NCBI GenBank assembly: GCA_954871525.1
Contig: OX940863.1
Coordinates: 23,510,001-23,574,000 of the forward strand
Direction of reading: 5' to 3'
Length of the DNA: 64,000 nucleotides
Origin: Parietaria judaica
Lineage: Eukaryota > Streptophyta > Magnoliopsida > Rosales > Urticaceae
A program made the position numbers and the translations under genes. Under the pieces are notes generated by a model. That model saw only the letters and a program-made list of their open reading frames with translations. It had not been told where the DNA came from and made no database searches. Below, one piece after another: positions 12,160 through 22,794 of the stretch. Position 1 is the first letter of the stretch; every line of letters starts with the position of its first letter.

Positions 12160-13866
12160 GATGGAGCTACGTTGGCCGTAGCGGGGTCAGTCGCTCCCAC
12201 TTGGTCGGAATCAAGCACTTGGAGGTATTCTCGGATTCTCAACTGGTGGTCAACCAGGTCAACGAAGAATATGAGCGACACGACGAAAGGATGGGAGCCT
12301 ACGCTCGGGTCGCCGAGAACTTCGTCAAGAAATGTACACGTTTCAGCCTCACCCAAGTTACGATGGGGGACAACACATTTGCCGACGCGCTCGCGGGACT
12401 GGGATCGACGATGGAAGCAGGAGCGTCGCGCACTGTCTCGGTGGAAACGATTGAGAAACCCAGCATTCTAAGAGCCGAGGGCCCCGAAAAGAAGAAAGCA
12501 AAGATCGACGACTGTCACAAAAGCAAACCTTCGAGCAGCGCGGAGCTGTTGAACATCGAAGAAGGCTATCAGGAAGAGGTCATGGAGGAAAGAGACGTGA
12601 TCGACGACGATGACAACGACGATTGGCGAAAGCCTCTCGTCAAGTACATTCTCGACGGGAACCTACCCGACGATCGACAGGAAGCGAGGAAAGTCAAGAC
12701 GAAGAGCTCACGATACGTCCTGCTACAAAAAAGGTTGTACAAGCGTAGCTTCACTGGCCCCTACCTAAGATGTCTCGGGAAGAGAGAAGAAGAGCACATG
12801 ATGAGGGGGATCCGCGAAGGAGAATTCGGGAACCACTCCGGCGGCCGATCGCTCCTAAGAAAGGTTAAGAGGCAAGGCTTCTTCTAGGAGACCATGGCCG
12901 ACGACTGCAGTAGTCACGCCAAGAGGTGCGACAAGTGCCAATGACACCCCCCCTCCATCAACTGCCCGGCAGAAGAGCTCTCGGCAATCTCCGTCCCGTA
13001 CCCGTTCATGAAATGATCGATGGACATCGTCGGACCAATGCACGTCGGGAAAAAGCAGAAGCGCTTCATGTTAGTAGTTACGGACTTCTTCATAAAATGG
13101 ACGGAGGCTGAGTCCTATGCTAACATCAGGGACGCCGACGTCGAAAGCTATGTCTAGAAGAACATCTTTACCCGATTCGGGTTACCGAGGGAGATCATCG
13201 CCGACAACGGGTCACAGTTTATCTCCAAGGGTTTCCAAAGCTTCTGCAAAAGATGGAGAGTTAAGCTCAACACGTCGACACCTCGATACCCACAAGGCAA
13301 CGGGAACGCCGAAGCGGTCAATAGAACAATCGTCGACACCATTAAAATGAGGCTCGACAAAAAAAAAAGGACTCTGGGCAGAAGAGTTGCCAGGGGTGCT
13401 ATGGGCATACAGAACGAAGCCTCATTCCGCAACAGGAGAATCTCCATTCGCCCTGGCCTTCGGCTTCGAAGCAATGACCCCGGCCGAGGTGGAGATTTTG
13501 AGCCTTCGACGTGCGACGGCTCCGCACGATGAAGAAGCAAACGGTGAGAATCTGTGACATCATCTGGACCACGTCGATGAAAGGCGAGAGCAGGCGAGCG
13601 CGCACATCGCCAACTACCAAAACATCATCACCCGATACTACAACAAGAAGGTTAAACCACGAAGATTCTGGGTAGGAGAACTGGTCCTCCAACGAGTATT
13701 CCTAAACACAGCAGAGATCAATGCAAGCAGACTTGGTCAAAGCTGGGAAGGACCATACACGGTGATAGGGATTGTTAAGCCGAGCGTCTACGAGCTCAAA
13801 AACTCCGAAGGTGCAAAGGTAATACGCAACTGGAACGTGAAGCACCTGAAGAAATATTACCAATAG
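12160..13866 (+). pseudogene. Gypsy RNase H and integrase, with stops
   Basis: From about 12200 a frame encodes the end of an RNase H domain (HLEVFSDSQLVVNQVNEEYE), a linker with an acidic run, and the first half of the integrase zinc finger (about 12800). The same frame continues with stops near 12885, 12942, 13015 and 13155 through CDKCQ (about 12930), the core (SMDIVGPMHVG with the first Asp, about 13018; ADNGSQF with the second, about 13202; PQGNGNAEAVNR with the Glu, about 13290) and, after a frameshift near 13370, to a C-terminal chromodomain-like region ending at TAG 13864-13866. Several stops look like Trp TGG changed to TAG or TGA. Confidence 0.88.
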
Positions 13867-14012
13867 CGGCAACGATCGAATTTGTAGACCGACGGTCGGA
13901 CTTGTAAAGTTACTTTTTCCATATATGACAAGGGTTTTCTGTTCGAATCATTTGACAATCAAAAACACCTCTTTAAACACCTAATGAAAAGTAGCAAACC
14001 GACGAAAACAGC

Positions 14013-14285
14013 GCAATGCCTAGAATCAAATGGCGCAATGCCGAGGCGCAAGCCCCAAGGGAGTCCTGAAAACTAACCGGAGGCCCCGGCAAGCCCAGCG
14101 ATGCCCGCAATCGACGGCGCAATGCCTAGAATCAAACGGCGCAATGCCGATGTGCAATGCCTAGAATCAAACGGTGCAATGCCGAGGCGCAAAGCCCCAA
14201 GGGAGTCCTGGAAACTAACCGGAGGCCTCGGCAAGCCCAGTGATGCCCGCAATCGACGGTGCAATGCCGAGGCGCAATGGTCAAA
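14013..14285. repeat. GC-rich tandem repeats in gypsy element
   Basis: The phrase GCGCAATGCC with AGAATCAAA spacers recurs many times. A larger unit of roughly 160 bp (GCCCCAAGGGAGTCCTG ... AACTAACCGGAGGCC) is present twice, from about 14050 and about 14191. The position, after the pol stop and before the expected 3' LTR, matches the internal repeat block of Tat-type elements. Confidence 0.8.
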
Positions 14286-14893
14286 TTCCTGCAGGCGGAG
14301 ACCGAGTAAGCCTCCCAGTCCTCCGAGGTCGAATCGCCGGTTGGCGTAAGAGGAAAGCGGACGGCCGCGCAGGAAGAAGGGGCCGCCCTGTTGAAGACCG
14401 ACGAAGGAGCTGCCTTCCCGGAATCCGGTAAACGATGGGAATGAGGAAAACCCAAAGAGGAAGAACATTCACCCCGGAGGGGCAAAGACTGGGACCCCGA
14501 CGGGAGAGTGGGAACGCCAAGAGGAACCATCTCGGTTCCGACAGCCGCCGACACAAATGGCGCCGGATTAGCCCCGGGAGCAGCAAGAGCGGAAGCTTCG
14601 ACAAGGGCGTTGGCTGCGGAAGGAACAAATTCTTCACCAACCAGGGTCTCCAAAGTAACTGCGCGAACCGGGGAAGAGCACGGAGGCTCTATCGGAGCGC
14701 CGCCCATTTCCTCTACCCTGTCAACCTGGGCAGAAGCGGCGACGGCACCAGTAGGCGCCGACAGGGAAGCAGGAACAGGGGAAAACCCACTGGTCGTCGG
14801 CGAGGAGATATCTACCGGTGAATGCTTGCGTGCGTGAAATGGAGCTGTCTTCTTGCTTTTATAGGCCTCTAGATTCTGCCCGTTGGTGGTCAT
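14132..14893 (-). CDS. Antisense reading frame of Tat-type gypsy element
   Basis: A 253-codon frame opens at ATG 14893 and runs against the direction of pol. The product is rich in Ala, Ser, Pro and Val with no domain I recognise; it starts with a short Lys-rich stretch (YKSKKTAPFHARKHSP) and its C-terminal part is encoded by the tandem repeats. Tat-lineage elements often carry an extra frame of unknown function here, sometimes antisense. Against a real gene: the region is GC-rich, which favours chance open frames, and other frames are open over part of it. Whether it is translated is unknown. Confidence 0.35.
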   Translation of the reverse strand: MTTNGQNLEAYKSKKTAPFHARKHSPVDISSPTTSGFSPVPASLSAPTGAVAASAQVDRVEEMGGAPIEPPCSSPVRAVTLETLVGEEFVPSAANALVEASALAAPGANPAPFVSAAVGTEMVPLGVPTLPSGSQSLPLRGECSSSLGFPHSHRLPDSGKAAPSSVFNRAAPSSCAAVRFPLTPTGDSTSEDWEAYSVSACRNLTIAPRHCTVDCGHHWACRGLRLVSRTPLGLCASALHRLILGIAHRHCAV

Positions 14894-15330
14894 AGTGGAC
14901 GTTGGTAGTGGCTCCGAGTTCGGGGCTTGACTTGTTGTCGAGCTAACACGTGGGCCATTTCTCGAGAGAATTGGGCGATGTTGGACTTAGACTCAACGTT
15001 GCGGGAGTTTGAATCTTGGTCGTGGCAAATTTTCTAGTCGGGCTTCGGAGGATTTGAATGAAGTTGTTGACTTGGTATGCCCCGGTTTTCTTGCTGAAGT
15101 GGCATTCATGCTTGGACTTTCCTTGCTGAAGTTTCGTTCTTGCTCGGATCCCTCTTTGGCAGTATCTACTCGGGATGAGCTCTGGATTTTGGGCCGATCA
15201 GCCTGGTCGGGCCTGGGCCTTGCTCAAATCTCTTTTGAGCTTTTCACTATGCATTTCACAGGCCCATCTTGTGTACGAATATTTAATTATATTCATAACT
15301 TTGGTTTTAAGTTACATGGACCGTAAATTT

Positions 15331-15689
15331 AATTAATGACCTTATCATTCCGATTACCGGACGAATTTACACATCAACACCAATGAGGCCCAAATTTTAC
15401 ATATCCCGAAAAATGCACATAACACAGCCTATCAATATAATGTCTTTCATTAGTGTGATTTTTTAGTTATTTATGTTTTCTGGTGATAAATAAGTAATTC
15501 CGAATTGTCGAAATTTTCATCGATATTTCCGGCAGCAGATTAACTTAGTGCCAGCTCTAGCATTAGACACTGGACCCAAACATAGACTTTAATTAAAAAT
15601 AAAAAAGAACATGTCGTATAATTAATTTAGAGTTATTAGTACTAAAAATATATTTAAAAATGAGGCTGTATAAAGTCAATTTTAATAAA
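15331..15689. other. Intergenic DNA
   Basis: No gene or clear element seen; ordinary AT-rich sequence between the gypsy remnant and a dispersed repeat. Confidence 0.5.
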
Positions 15690-16095
15690 ATTATGATGAA
15701 AGTATCTAAGTTCATCTGTACATTCATTTTTCTGTTAGTTCTTTTATCATTTCCTTTGTGATAATGTCAATAATAAATAAACTTAAATGATTAAACTAAC
15801 GAATATCAAAATAAACCTCGATGAAAACACAAATTCTTGAAACATAAGAAACGCAGATTCCTATTTTCCTTGTCACTTTCTCTTTCAAATTATCATCTCT
15901 TCAATAGCATCGCGATTTGCATTGTTGAACTTGACGTCATCATTGACAAAATTAATAAAAAAACTCATAAAAAAGTGGATGACGTATACCGATCCTTCAA
16001 AAAGATTAATTTGAGTATCAACGGTTTTTAAAATTAACTATATACCACTCTGTTTCTAAATAACTTAGATACTTTTACCACTAATAACACTTAAA
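15690..16095 (+). repeat. Dispersed repeat, copy related to 35340-35723
   Basis: It shares an ordered series of words with 35340-35723, including AATAGCATCGCGATTTGC, CCTATTTTCCTTGTCACTTTCTCT (with small changes) and the end ACTTTTACCACTAATAA against ACTTTTGCCGCTAATAA. The second copy ends with the terminal repeat of a Mutator-like MITE, so this is probably a fragment of the same element family. Non-coding. Confidence 0.65.
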
Positions 16096-16740
16096 AAATA
16101 AAAATATATAGAACATGTCTTATAATTAATTTATTGGTTACATTAATGTATCAGATGGGAAGGTTTAACAAGGCCACACGAGTCCACGACACAACTTGCA
16201 TATGTGAGTTTAATTATTATTAGAATAAATGTTGCGATTAAATTCCAAGCAATATTTCATGTGGTCACATCACATCACACATGTTTAAAGCCAGAGAGAA
16301 AAAATCTGCATGGCCGTACCGTACATGCCGTGATCTGTTTCTCTCTCTTATCGCCACCCAAAAAAAGACACATACTTACACATTTTTATTAAACTAAAAA
16401 AATAGCATTTCGTACAATTTCTAATATATAATGTATATATATAAATATAAATATAATATAATATACTATATCCATTCAAAAAAAAAATATACTATATATT
16501 ATATATATTAAAAAAAAAGAATGGTTTTAGCTTTTAGGTGTATGTCACTCACAATGATAAAAGTTGAGAACGGAAAATTATGACTTATATGAGTGTTTAA
16601 GATCTTGTTCTCCATAAGTCATGCGAGAGTGCATTGTAACCTTGGCCGATAGTGTCACCCCATTCAAAAAAAAAGATCTTGTTCTCCATGAAAAATGGAT
16701 AACCTAGCTAACGGAGCTTAGTATTTACTTGTTATCATAA
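16096..16740. other. AT-rich intergenic DNA
   Basis: No gene seen. It has runs of A and TA-rich low-complexity sequence (about 16420-16520) and a short local repeat of ATCTTGTTCTCCAT at 16601 and 16676. Confidence 0.5.
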
Positions 16741-17165
16741 GGGGCGGATCCATTGATAAATTTTATCAGGAGGCAGCGAAAAAAAAAATAAGCCGGAATT
16801 TTTAGAATATAATATGATAAATAAAATATTTTTTATAATTAATTTTTAATAATCGGTAAAATATTTAGTGATACAATTATACAAAGATTATAACTTAATG
16901 TATAGTAAAAGAATCTTTATATTGAGAAATGAGTAATAATATAAATCATAAATATTAAAAAAATGAAGTTGGTGGGAATTGAACCTTGGTCTTTCTAGGA
17001 GGGAGAGTTAAAAATTATTCTCCAATAACCACTGCACCAGAGTATTAACTTTGTTTGATTATGATACATTTAAGATATATTGATAAATTGTATATATTTA
17101 TTTATTTATTAAAAATCACGGATTTGAATCAAGTGGGGGCGGCCGTCCCCGCTCGGCCCTCATTA
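16741..17165. mobile_element. hAT-like element remnant with tRNA-like core
   Basis: The left end reads GGGGCGGATCCATTG and the right side GGGGGCGGCCGTCCCCGCTCGGCCC, typical of elements ending in GGCGGATCCA (compare the well-bounded one at 39411). It contains a tRNA-like segment on the minus strand. Terminal repeats are decayed and no duplication is clear. Confidence 0.45.
16970..17042 (-). other. tRNA-like pol III promoter segment
   Basis: On the minus strand TGGTGCAGTGG fits a tRNA A box, and about 45 bases later GGTTCAATTCC fits a B box followed by CACC. Between them is a long CT-rich stretch rather than a normal anticodon arm, so it does not fold as a standard tRNA. I read it as a tRNA-derived piece inside a transposable element, not a functional tRNA gene. 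Confidence 0.5.
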
Positions 17166-17610
17166 AATCCACTTGTACCCGGCTGATTAATCAACGTTTT
17201 AGCCACCGTTAACTTTGATATTCTGAACATATTGAAATGAATGAATTACTTCGGCGCTTGAATTTTATCTTTGAAAACTCCGATATACTTAATAAAACTT
17301 AGTAAATATTATATGACCTATACTCTGATCTCTCTCTACATATACTAATCTTTATTATATGTCATTTACGTTTATGCATTAGCGCTTTTGACTTGACCTT
17401 TCGTCTAACATTCGGGCTATTAGAAGCACGGTTGTGCTTAGGGGAGACAGAGTAGGCTCGTGCGACCACGCTTACAGTAAACAAAGATATTTCACAATTA
17501 AGGGTCCCAAAAAATGCAAAAATGGCCCCGGAATTACTTTAAATCATATTTGACTAGTATTTTTGTCTCTAAAAACGCTCAAGGTTCGAATAGTTATTTA
17601 TTATATACAT

Positions 17611-18113
17611 CAAGGTTCGAATTATCCTCGATAATCATCGATTATCCGTCTTGCCGGTAGTCATCGGCAAACATTCCACGTCAATCGATTATCCATAAAA
17701 ACAGTGTAAAAATAACAAAAAATTGGGTACTTTTTTATAATAAAAAATTGCATTTTTCAACAATTTTTCGGCAAAAGTACATTCAATGCAAAAAACTATT
17801 TTAGTATGACATGATTTTTTTTAGATAAAAGTATGACATGATTTTATTTGAGTATTTACATATGTTAGAGTGATATTTTATTTTATTTACATATGTAAAC
17901 TTAGTATAAATATATTCTTAAAACTATTTTAGTGGATTTTTATTGATAATCCTCGATAAGTGTCGATAATCCATCGATGATCCTCGATAAGTGTCGGTAA
18001 AGATGAGCTATAGTTTTAATTTATTAGTTTTTCATCGATAATCCTAGAAAATCCATCGATAATCTTTGAAAACGACAACCGATTTATCGGCAAAAATGGC
18101 ATTTTAAACCTTG
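17611..18113. mobile_element. hAT-type MITE, 503 bp
   Basis: Short terminal repeats CAAGGTT / AACCTTG, flanked by ATATACAT (17603-17610) and ATATAAAT (18114-18121), an 8-bp duplication with one mismatch. Both subterminal regions are filled with ATCGATAATCC and TCCTCGATAA motifs in both orientations, as expected for hAT transposase binding sites. The interior is AT-rich and non-coding. Confidence 0.75.
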
Positions 18114-18191
18114 ATATAAATGTCCTACATACTTTTCCATCGAAATTTAATTTTATAATTTTGATAGGGGCCCAAAGATTACTCCTCGCTT

Positions 18192-18459
18192 CAGCCCTCG
18201 AAAATTTGAGGCACATACCCTGATTAGAAGAGATCGTTTCATGTTTGTATAATTATATAAAATCATAGGCGGAACCACTCAATGAATTAGTGTGGTTACA
18301 GCCCCCCTAACTTATTATTTTTTATCAGCCCTCGAAAATTTGAGGCACAGAACCTGATTAGAAGAGATTGTTTCATGTTTGTACAATTATATAAAATCAT
18401 AGGCGGAACCAATCAATGAATTAGTGTGGTTACAACCCCTAACTTATTATTTTTGATCA
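18192..18459. repeat. 134-bp tandem duplication
   Basis: CAGCCCTCGAAAATTTGAGG starts at 18192 and again at 18326, and the two units stay aligned through GGCGGAACCA and TAGTGTGGTTACA to TAACTTATTATTTTT. Only a few differences separate them, so the duplication is fairly recent. Confidence 0.92.
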
Positions 18460-19549
18460 TTTTTTGCACTAATTTTTTAAAAATTACAAATGAGCCTTTT
18501 CTTTTATTTTTCAAATTTCAATTTTTTTTCAATTGTTCGTTTTAATTTTGGATTTTTATATTTGCTATTTTTTTTATTTTTTATTTTTGGCTTAGAATTA
18601 TAGGAAGGAAGGTGTGGCTGTAGCTTCGTCGTGGTGCGTGTTCCCTTTGGCTTTGTGCATGTCATGGTGTCGGTCTCTAATATGGGACCTCCTTTCATTT
18701 GTCCTTTTTCTTGTGATTTTGTAAAATGGCCGTATTTGTAGATTTCTAATTTTGCGCTAAAAAAAGTAACTAACAGCGAATAAAAAAAATACGTATAAAT
18801 ATAACGTCCGAAGGCTACATAAAAAAAAATGAAATAAAAAAAATCAAATAAAATTTGTGTTACAACTTTAATAAATTAAAACAATTACAAATTATCGCAC
18901 TATACAAAGGACAAAAAAATAAATTAGGTGTGTAATATATTTGTTCTACAAATTCACGGGCCATACAAGCTAAAAACACAAAGTTTGTCGATTTATAATG
19001 TATATGCAACACTCTGAATTTATTTTTTGGAAAAACTTGGACTTAGAAGTTTTGAATCCGGTTTTTTCCCAAATACACATTTTGGCTTCAGTCCGGTCTG
19101 TTGGATATTTTAATCCAACGGCTGGATTGGGGGCTGAATAATTTTTTAATATAAATTATAAAATCTTTTTGAATTTTAAAGTAGTTGTAATATTGTATCA
19201 TTTAACCCAAAATTTAAAAAAAAAATCATCATTTTTACCTTCATAAATACCAATTTAAAACGACCTTTCTCATTTCATTCATATCGTTCTCCTTCTCTCA
19301 TACATCAAAGTCAAAGATGTAAAATTTTCCGTTCTTTTAAATTTGCAATATCAATCTTCCTATTTATATGAATTTATTTATTTTCTTTTCTTTTTCTAAA
19401 AAGGGCCCTATAAAAGCAACAGTCAACATGCCACCTTAAAATAATCTTTTAAATTAGCAAAATTTTGGAAAATGTCTTGTCTTGTCGAGTGGGAATGCTA
19501 ATTAAACTTTATTGAAATTATACATGTCGACAGGAGTTGATGGGAAGGG
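18460..19549. other. AT-rich intergenic DNA
   Basis: Low-complexity T- and A-rich DNA, no gene or bounded element seen. Confidence 0.55.
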
Positions 19550-19557
19550 AAGGCAAG

Positions 19558-19841
19558 TAGAGGTGCACATTTCTGTCGCCAAACTGCACCGCGACTCGTC
19601 GCGGTGGATTCCGGCGCGTCGCGACGCGTCGCGACTCCGAGCTTCCGGTCGCGACGAGTCGCGACTCCCCCGTTCTCTCTCTCCCTCCCGCGCTCTCGCT
19701 CTCTCCGTCTCACACAACACTCTCTCCCGCTCTCTCGCGACTCGCCGCGACGCCACACGCCGCGACGCGTCGCGACGCCATCATCTCGCGGCGTCGGCGA
19801 CCGAGTCGCGACGTGCCGCGGCGGTCGAATGTGCACCTCTA
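19558..19841. mobile_element. Very GC-rich hAT-type MITE, 284 bp
   Basis: Terminal repeats TAGAGGTGCACATT and AATGTGCACCTCTA (one base apart from exact pairing at the inner end), flanked by a perfect 8-bp duplication AAGGCAAG (19550-19557 and 19842-19849). The interior is packed with TCGCGAC, GTCGCGA and CGCGACGCGTCGCGAC motifs in both orientations around a pyrimidine-rich centre (CTCTCTCTCCCTCCCGC). Several overlapping frames on both strands are open only because the DNA is GC-rich; I do not call any gene. Confidence 0.92.
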
Positions 19842-19849
19842 AAGGCAAG

Positions 19850-21429
19850 GCATGAATGCTTTTTAGTCTTACAACTAGATTTGAAGTCTCCATTGATGAG
19901 TCAAATGTTAAAGAAAATGGATCTTCAAAAATATTTTAATCTCACTAATCTGAAGCATTTATAGTAAATATCTTCTTGGATAAATGAATTTGACTATGTC
20001 TAGAAAAAAATTGGATAAATAACAACTTTAAAGCTTAAAATAGGAATATGTCACAAGTGAAGCTTATTACCGTGTAATTTAATTATATGTATTGTTGTAC
20101 TCTCTACTTTATTAGTTTTTTAGGGAATATCTAATGGCGAGCCGTCATGGTCCAGACACTATGCGGGTTTGTACGCCCACCCTTTTTATTTTATTTTGTA
20201 ACATTTGTCCCGTTACCTACCGCTGCTTAGAAAGAAAAAAAAAACCACGTGCCCAGTCCCCAAATAAGTGTGTGGGTTCGTTCACCAAATGCCGTTGCAT
20301 GCGCTCAGTCAAATCCTAAGATGGGTCGCGCGCCGGTGGTTTGCCAGTCGTGGATGGTGGTAATTGAAAGTGAAGTAATGGTACACAGTATGTGGATTAT
20401 AACGACGGATTTTAATTGTCATGTAAAATTTATACTGGTGTAATTTTTTTTTTTTTTTTTTTTTTGCGCTAGTGATAAGTAAAGTTCTTCGTTGGTCAAC
20501 TATCAATAAACATTGATTATGCCCTCATGAAATTCAATATATATACAGGTTTACTAAAGAGAAAACCATATATAAATTAAATTAAATACTGAATTTAGCA
20601 ATAATGGCTTCCAAAATTCCAATTAAATTGCAAGTGACCTGCATTTAAAGTTGTACATATATATCAATGATAAATCAACAAGACAACAAATACAAGTACA
20701 ACATTAGAGAACGCATCATTTTTGGTGCAAGTTTATGTTTGTACTACTTATTTAACACTACATTTTTTTTTCAAACATGGACCACGCATAAACATAAAGG
20801 ATAATAAAGAAGTAGGGTTTTTCCACATCATGCGCATGAAACGATACATTATTAATGGAGTTGAAGGACTCATTTGACCCAAATGAAAGTGAAGAGTGCA
20901 AGGTTCGAAAAAACCGTTTTGAGTATTCGTTGAATACTCGAGATTAGTCGTTAATTGAAGGTTAGGCAAATTATCGTCACTAATTGTTTTTTTTATATAT
21001 ATGTTTTTTGTCAAATATTTGACAATAAAGGTTTTCCAACCATAAAACAGATAGAATTATAGAATTAGTAGTGTTTTGGCAAAGCCTTTGCCGATCAAAG
21101 GTGTTTTCAAACTTGCTTTGAGACTTGGGATCACTCTAAAATAAGCTTTATATTTAAAAAAAAAAAAAAATTATAACTATTGAAAAGAAGATATAATCTT
21201 TTTATATATATATATATAGTACCGATTAATTCTCTTTAAGACCCTATAACATTATAATTATTGAAAAAATTATAATGTTTTTTGTATGATCATCTCCCGC
21301 GCAATCTCGGAAACTGGGCATAAAGACATACTTGCCAAGTGGTGTGAGATTGGACAGCTTACTTATTTTTAACATCTTGGCTAAGTAAGGGATTGATGAC
21401 AGTGATATATATTACACATGATATATAAT
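19850..21429. other. Intergenic DNA
   Basis: No gene recognised. A moderately GC-rich patch lies at 20120-20340; short frames there have no recognisable domain. The rest is AT-rich with homopolymer runs. Confidence 0.5.
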
Positions 21430-21860
21430 GGTGCAAATAATACCTGGAAACCGGGTAATAATTCGAATCCAAATCCATATCGGGATTTAAAATCCAAATC
21501 CAAATCTGGATTTCGGATCCAGATTAGAACCGGAAACGGGTACCGGGTATTAAAATTCTAAAAACTAAGTACTCGGTTTATTTTATTATTTATTTTTTCT
21601 TTAATCTTATAGGGTTTCTTTCTTGGGGTTCATGTGATGTACATGTGCTTGATGCGCGAGACTATTTTTTTTATGCATTTTAATTTTAAGACAATGAATG
21701 TATGTTTTTATTTTTGAGATGATATACTCTTTTAAAAATAAATAAATAAAAAAAGTGGGTTGTAAATCCGGGTAGTTCAAAACCAGGTACCGGGTAGTAA
21801 ATCCGGGTATCAAAAACTAGATGCCCGGATTTCGGGTACCGGATCTGGGTATCTATTTTT
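21430..21860. repeat. CCGGGTA-rich hAT-like MITE
   Basis: GGTGCAAATAATACC at the left and GGTATCTATTTTTA at the right look like decayed inverted ends. Near both ends are many words of the type AAATCCAAATC, ACCGGGTA and GGATCCAGA. Related GGATCC/CCGG-rich blocks occur at 34779-35060 and 41355-42217. No clean duplication seen. Confidence 0.5.
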
Positions 21861-22680
21861 AATTATTCTTCTTAGAAAATATATGTTCCTTGTTTTAAGC
21901 CTTGAATTTATTCAAAGGCCATAGAATTATATGATTATTTTGATCACTTCTCTAAGCCAATTCTTCTCAAAATTCATTATTTTATAAACATATTAAAATG
22001 ATAAATCTACGGAAGGACGCGCGGAATCTTGATGGTTTGTATATCAGTATCAAGAACGAATCAAATAATTATCAACACCTAATTATTTATTTATTGTCAT
22101 TTTTCAATTAGAAGGGACTAATTAATCAACGACAAATGAATGAATTCACAACCTTTGTTTATTGTTTAATAACGATGAATATATTGACAAAAAAGTCACA
22201 AACTAACTATATATATGGAACGTTAAGGAAAATATTTTTCAACAATTCAAGTTGTTATAAATTATTTTAGCCAGTAAGATATAGACAAACCAATATATTT
22301 ATCTTAAACTTGTAGTAATAGGTTTAATATGGCAAATGTATCTAAGTTATATTCAGTAAGGACGGCATAGATCCTTTTTTTTTTTCTCAATGACAAATGT
22401 ACTTAAATTTCACTTTACCCAAGCTTTGCATAATTTTTTCCGAGACACTGGATAAGCCACAATAAAATAAAATTTGTATGTACATTTAAACTGTAATAAA
22501 GTGAAGCTTAAGTAACACTGATTTTTTATTTTTATTTTGAATTTACACCGCTCCAATACGAATATAACTTGGTACATTCGCCGCGGCCATAAACCCCATT
22601 AAATAATCCACAATATATAGTTATATACACTTATATGTAAAATATAGGCATAGCCCATGACAAGCTATAACTCACCGTGC
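21861..22680. other. AT-rich intergenic and promoter-side DNA
   Basis: No gene seen. The right end is the upstream region of the gene starting at 22795. Confidence 0.5.
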
Positions 22681-22689
22681 ATGTAGTAT

Positions 22690-22735
22690 GTACTCTCTCT
22701 CTCTCTCAATATATATATATATAGATATACATATA
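22690..22735 (+). promoter_or_regulatory. Core promoter region of the MAKR-like gene
   Basis: A CT-repeat (about 22691-22707) is followed by TATATATATATATAGATATA (22711-22730), about 70 bp before the start codon at 22795. Pyrimidine patches and TATA stretches like this mark many plant core promoters, but the start site is not known. Confidence 0.4.
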
Positions 22736-22794
22736 CATTATGCACCGCTGAGTGCTGATAGTTTCCTCTACGATAGCTCAAACCGCTGATCGAC

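Larger units (their letters stand above)
12160..15330 (+). mobile_element. Truncated Ty3/gypsy element, Tat-type
   Basis: The order is RNase H, integrase, untranslated spacer, GC-rich tandem repeats and an antisense reading frame. An additional RNase H, internal repeats and an extra antisense frame between pol and the 3' LTR are known features of the plant Tat lineage (Grande, Retand, RIRE2 types). Gag, protease and reverse transcriptase are absent on the left, and I found no LTR at either side, so both ends are truncated. The DNA is clearly more GC-rich than its surroundings, and the edge near 15330 is placed where composition drops. Confidence 0.75.

Noticed and set aside
14073..14837. Other frames in the GC-rich gypsy tail
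   Set aside because: They overlap the longer antisense frame and consist of repeats; no domain seen.
19498..19964. Several overlapping Arg/Ser-rich frames on both strands
   Set aside because: The GC-rich hAT MITE has few stop codons by composition; the products are low-complexity and mirror each other.
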